A stretch of 9,465 bases of DNA, from the NCBI GenBank assembly GCA_002394305.1, contig DGTM01000031.1:18663-28127 (forward strand), given 5' to 3'. A program made the translations under genes and the position numbers. Shown here one piece after another: positions 7,283-9,465 of this stretch. Source of the stretch: Prevotellaceae bacterium UBA4336. Its GTDB lineage: Bacteria > Bacteroidota > Bacteroidia > Bacteroidales > Bacteroidaceae. Position 1 is the first letter of the stretch. Every line of letters begins with the position of its first letter. The notes beneath the pieces are model-generated. The model was not told where the DNA came from. It worked only from the letters and a program-made list of their open reading frames with translations, and searched no databases.

Positions 7283-7443
7283 ATTATTTATATGCTCAAA
7301 TTCCCTCTCGAATCAGCACCTCGTTAAGGAGTTTAAGGAGCAAAACCAACATGTATTGGAGTGCACACTAAGAGTGTACTTCTCCATAACATGTTGGGGC
7401 TTGTGCTGAGCCCGAGAGGGATATGGCAGGAGCGCACTCTTTT
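7267..7443 (+). ncRNA. Candidate structured ncRNA, possibly 6S (Bacteroidales-1-like)
   Basis: Directly after a full promoter, nested complementary segments form one long rod. TCCCTCTCG (7302-7310) pairs with 7413-7421, TCAGCAC (7313-7319) with 7403-7409, and CCAACATGT (7346-7354) with 7389-7397. TGGAG (7357-7361) pairs with 7382-7386, and ACACT (7365-7369) with 7373-7377 around an AAG tip. An outer TGCTC (7293-7297) can pair with GAGCG (7430-7434). An asymmetric bubble (26 nt at 7320-7345 against 5 nt at 7398-7402) interrupts the rod. A long hairpin with a central bubble, a length near 180 nt and a dedicated promoter is the shape of 6S RNA, which sequesters RNA polymerase. The Bacteroidales-1 motif is, as I recall, the Bacteroidales 6S. 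Both ends are estimates, with CTTTT at 7439-7443 as a possible 3' end. The alternative is a structured leader of the gene at 7510. The structure is well supported; the identity is an inference. Confidence 0.5.
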
Positions 7444-7509
7444 GATGTCCGAAAGTTAGTGCCACTTGTTAAATGAGGATATGTGTATTAACATTTAAAT
7501 TATAAAGAC
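7444..7509 (+). other. A+T-rich leader before the surface-protein gene
   Basis: This stretch shows no clear TTTG/TAnnTTTG promoter and no Shine-Dalgarno sequence. GCACT (7434-7438) could pair with AGTGC (7458-7462) across a 19-nt loop, a weak hairpin without a T-run. The sequence becomes A+T-rich from about 7468, matching the composition of the gene it precedes. Confidence 0.4.
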
Positions 7510-9267
7510 ATGAAGAATTTGTTACTTACTTTAGCCTTTGTGCTATTATGCATGAATGTGTTCTCTCAGACTACAACATTGACCATTGATTGTCAAACTC
7601 CAGGTTGGCTATCAAGTTTATTGACCTATTCTCAGCAAAAAACTGTTGAAGAATTAACACTAACAGGTTATGTCAATAAGACTGATGTAGATTTTGTGAA
7701 TGACTTGATAAAGAATTATAATCTGAAAGTACTTGATTTGAGTAATGTAACTACGATTTCAGATGGTAAAGAGCATTACTTGTGGAATAAATTCCTTTCT
7801 TTTGGATCAGATATAGTTCTACAGAAAGTACGACTCCCGTTGCAAATTGAAGGTGCATCAGGAAGTAATGGCAGTGTTGTTTGCTCAAAAGTTGACACGT
7901 TAGAAATCGGTTGGGAAGACCTTTCTGTCATTGGGAATTTGTCTATTTGGAATACTCATGCAAAACATTTGATTCTTTTAGATGGGGTACAAATTATTCC
8001 AGATAGATACTTTATGATACAAGAAGACTATGATGCATATTATTACGATCGAATGTATGTTGATTATCATGTATCACTGCCCAATTCAATTACTAAGATA
8101 GGAGCACAAGCATTTGGCCGATCCGCAAGTTTTGATGAACCATTTTCATTCCCCGATAATACAGAGTACATAGGGAAGCATCCCCTCGAATACGTTACCT
8201 ATTATGGGCATTATGGGTCTGCTAATGGAAATTGTTGGAGAATGGAATTACCAACTATTTCTAATAAAAAGTTTGCATTTCCAAAAAATATGCGTTTTTA
8301 CCAAAGTTTAGATTACACGACATATACTGATGCAAGTACAAAAGAAATTATCACTCATCATGAGTTTGTATCTGATACAATTATCGTTCACGAAAAATGC
8401 GATACACTTTTTGCAAAACTTAAAGCAAAAGTAGCCATTTTCTATAATAGAACGCCTACAAAGATAAAGTCTCCTGATGATTTATGGATTGACACATTAT
8501 ACGTTCCTGATGGTTGTTTGTCGGCATATAAGAACAATGAAACCTATAGAATGGCACATAGTACTGTACCTAATGATGGGTATGGACATGGTCAAATAAA
8601 TGCAATAAAGGAGATGAAAACAGTAAAAGGGATAGAAATAGCATATAACTATAAAACCTGTCAAATCGGAGAGAATATTCAATTAAGCGCGACAATCGTT
8701 CCAGAAGATGCTTTTAATAAAAAGGTAATATGGAGTAGTTCAGATGAAGTAGTAGCAAATGTTACACCCAATGGCCTTGTTATTACGAAACAAGGTGGCG
8801 AAGCATGGATAAGAGTGGTATCAGAAGACAATCCTGATATGAAAGATTCCTGCAAAATAACGGTTTTACAGCCAGTAACAGGAATAACACTAAACCACAA
8901 CAATCTTCAGTTTGAAGGAATTGGTGAAATCTATCAATTGGATGCAACAATCATTCCTTCTGATGCAACAAACAAAAATATAAGATGGACTAGTTCTGAT
9001 GAATCTGTTTGTGTGGTTTCTCAAGGTACCGTATATACGGTTGGAAAAGGCACTTGTGCTATCGTTGCAACAACAGAGGATGGGGGATATGTGGCTATAT
9101 GTGTTGTTTCAGTTGCTTCTGCGACAGGCATATCATCAGTAGAGCAGAATGATAGAATTATGTTCCATGTTTATGATGTCAATGGAATGAAATGTTCACA
9201 ATTAAAAAAAGGAATAAACATTATCCAATATAAGGATGGCAGAAAGAAAAAGGTCTTAATAAAATGA
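7510..9267 (+). CDS. Secreted LRR-like / tandem Big_2 Ig-like surface protein
   Basis: This 585-residue protein has a signal peptide (1-20, ending VFSQ). An N-terminal region has beta-helix and leucine-rich character, with EELTLTGYVN (48-57), LKVLDLSNVTTI (72-83) and SLPNSITKIGAQAFG (189-203), the last typical of BspA-type LRR_5 repeats. Two bacterial Ig-like (Big_2) domains follow at about 373-453 and 456-536. Each has VxGI at its start, an (L)xATI(V/I)P strand and a W(S/T)SSDE motif. The tail at about 540-585 (FHVYDVNGMKCSQLKKGINII...KKVLIK) resembles C-terminal segments common in secreted Prevotella proteins and may be a short type IX secretion sorting domain, though this is inferred. Such proteins usually mediate binding to host or matrix surfaces, but no ligand can be named. 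The gene is markedly A+T-rich with A/T-ending codons, unlike the G+C-rich genes upstream, which suggests horizontal acquisition. The upstream promoter at 7229-7260 may reach it. An intrinsic terminator follows. Confidence 0.85.
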   Translation: MKNLLLTLAFVLLCMNVFSQTTTLTIDCQTPGWLSSLLTYSQQKTVEELTLTGYVNKTDVDFVNDLIKNYNLKVLDLSNVTTISDGKEHYLWNKFLSFGSDIVLQKVRLPLQIEGASGSNGSVVCSKVDTLEIGWEDLSVIGNLSIWNTHAKHLILLDGVQIIPDRYFMIQEDYDAYYYDRMYVDYHVSLPNSITKIGAQAFGRSASFDEPFSFPDNTEYIGKHPLEYVTYYGHYGSANGNCWRMELPTISNKKFAFPKNMRFYQSLDYTTYTDASTKEIITHHEFVSDTIIVHEKCDTLFAKLKAKVAIFYNRTPTKIKSPDDLWIDTLYVPDGCLSAYKNNETYRMAHSTVPNDGYGHGQINAIKEMKTVKGIEIAYNYKTCQIGENIQLSATIVPEDAFNKKVIWSSSDEVVANVTPNGLVITKQGGEAWIRVVSEDNPDMKDSCKITVLQPVTGITLNHNNLQFEGIGEIYQLDATIIPSDATNKNIRWTSSDESVCVVSQGTVYTVGKGTCAIVATTEDGGYVAICVVSVASATGISSVEQNDRIMFHVYDVNGMKCSQLKKGINIIQYKDGRKKKVLIK

Positions 9268-9306
9268 AAAGAGTAAATACAATTAGCATTATTCTCTGAT
9301 AACATC

Positions 9307-9342
9307 AACGGCAGTCACTCAAACAAAAGTGTCTGCCGTTTT
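9307..9342 (+). terminator. Intrinsic terminator of the surface-protein gene
   Basis: AACGGCAG (9307-9314) pairs with CTGCCGTT (9333-9340). After a T-T mismatch, CACT (9316-9319) pairs with AGTG (9328-9331). The loop is A-rich, and a T-run with further T-rich sequence follows from 9339. It lies about 40 bp after the stop at 9267. Confidence 0.88.
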
Positions 9343-9354
9343 CTTATCTCTTTT

Positions 9355-9370
9355 CGCGCGCGTATATATA
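9355..9370. other. (CG)4(TA)4 alternating tract
   Basis: Sixteen bases alternate strictly pyrimidine-purine, four CG steps and then four TA steps, followed by more AT-rich alternating sequence. Such tracts can adopt Z-DNA or melt easily under supercoiling. The tract lies about 60 bp upstream of the promoter at the right edge. Confidence 0.6.
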
Positions 9371-9427
9371 ATATATAATGTGTACATGATAAAAAGCAGT
9401 TCTTTTTGAAAAAAAAGCTGCGAATGT

Positions 9428-9458
9428 TTTGCCAGTTTACGGAAAAGCTGTACCTTTG
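9428..9458 (+). promoter_or_regulatory. Bacteroidota-type promoter at the right edge
   Basis: TTTG (9428-9431) and TACCTTTG (9451-9458) are separated by exactly 19 bp, a full consensus match. The transcript would begin at the very end of the window and belong to a gene outside it, which cannot be identified here. Confidence 0.87.
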
Positions 9459-9465
9459 CACCCGC

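Noticed and set aside
7020..7327. Open frames of 85 and 79 codons on the + strand across the repeat array
   Set aside because: Their products are low-complexity P/S/L/R text that comes from the 22-bp repeats, and they run through the promoter at 7229-7260.
7434..7462. Terminator after the candidate RNA
   Set aside because: The GCACT/AGTGC stem is only 5 bp with a 19-nt loop and no T-run follows, so it is not convincing.

Overview
The window looks like a Bacteroidota chromosome segment, most likely order Bacteroidales and Prevotella-like. Three things support this. Promoters match the Bacteroidota form TTTG-N19/20-TAnnTTTG at three places. The gene order dut / TPR protein / DUF4292 lipoprotein / EnvC-like protein is one I recall from Bacteroidales. 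The last protein combines LRR-like, Ig-like (Big_2) and C-terminal tail segments of the kind Prevotella secretes. All family assignments come from reading motifs; no database search was run.

Layout. Positions 16-4478 (+) hold a compact, G+C-rich, four-gene run with gaps of 6, 24 and 17 bp: dUTPase (dut), an exported TPR-repeat protein, a DUF4292 lipoprotein, and an EnvC-like coiled-coil protein with a degenerate M23/LytM domain. The last three are envelope proteins. They fit a cell-envelope or septal peptidoglycan maintenance unit that shares transcription with nucleotide-pool housekeeping. Positions 4483-6942 (-) hold a secreted GH51 alpha-L-arabinofuranosidase with its own promoter. It converges on the EnvC-like gene with only 4 bp between the stop codons.

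Positions 6943-7509 contain no credible protein gene but are not empty. They hold the GH51 promoter, a C-rich array of five 22-bp tandem repeats, a strong Bacteroidota promoter on the + strand, and directly after it a long rod-like inverted-repeat structure. I interpret the last as a structured non-coding RNA of about 180 nt, possibly a 6S RNA (Bacteroidales-1 type), or else a structured leader for the next gene. Positions 7510-9267 (+) encode a visibly A+T-rich exported surface protein, compositionally unlike the G+C-rich genes before it and therefore possibly acquired. It is followed by a clear intrinsic terminator, a (CG)4(TA)4 tract, and a perfect promoter aimed at a gene beyond the right edge.

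The most interesting items are the structured RNA with its own promoter, the 22-bp repeat array between GH51 and that promoter, and the start of the TPR gene, which seems to have grown out of repetitive intergenic sequence.
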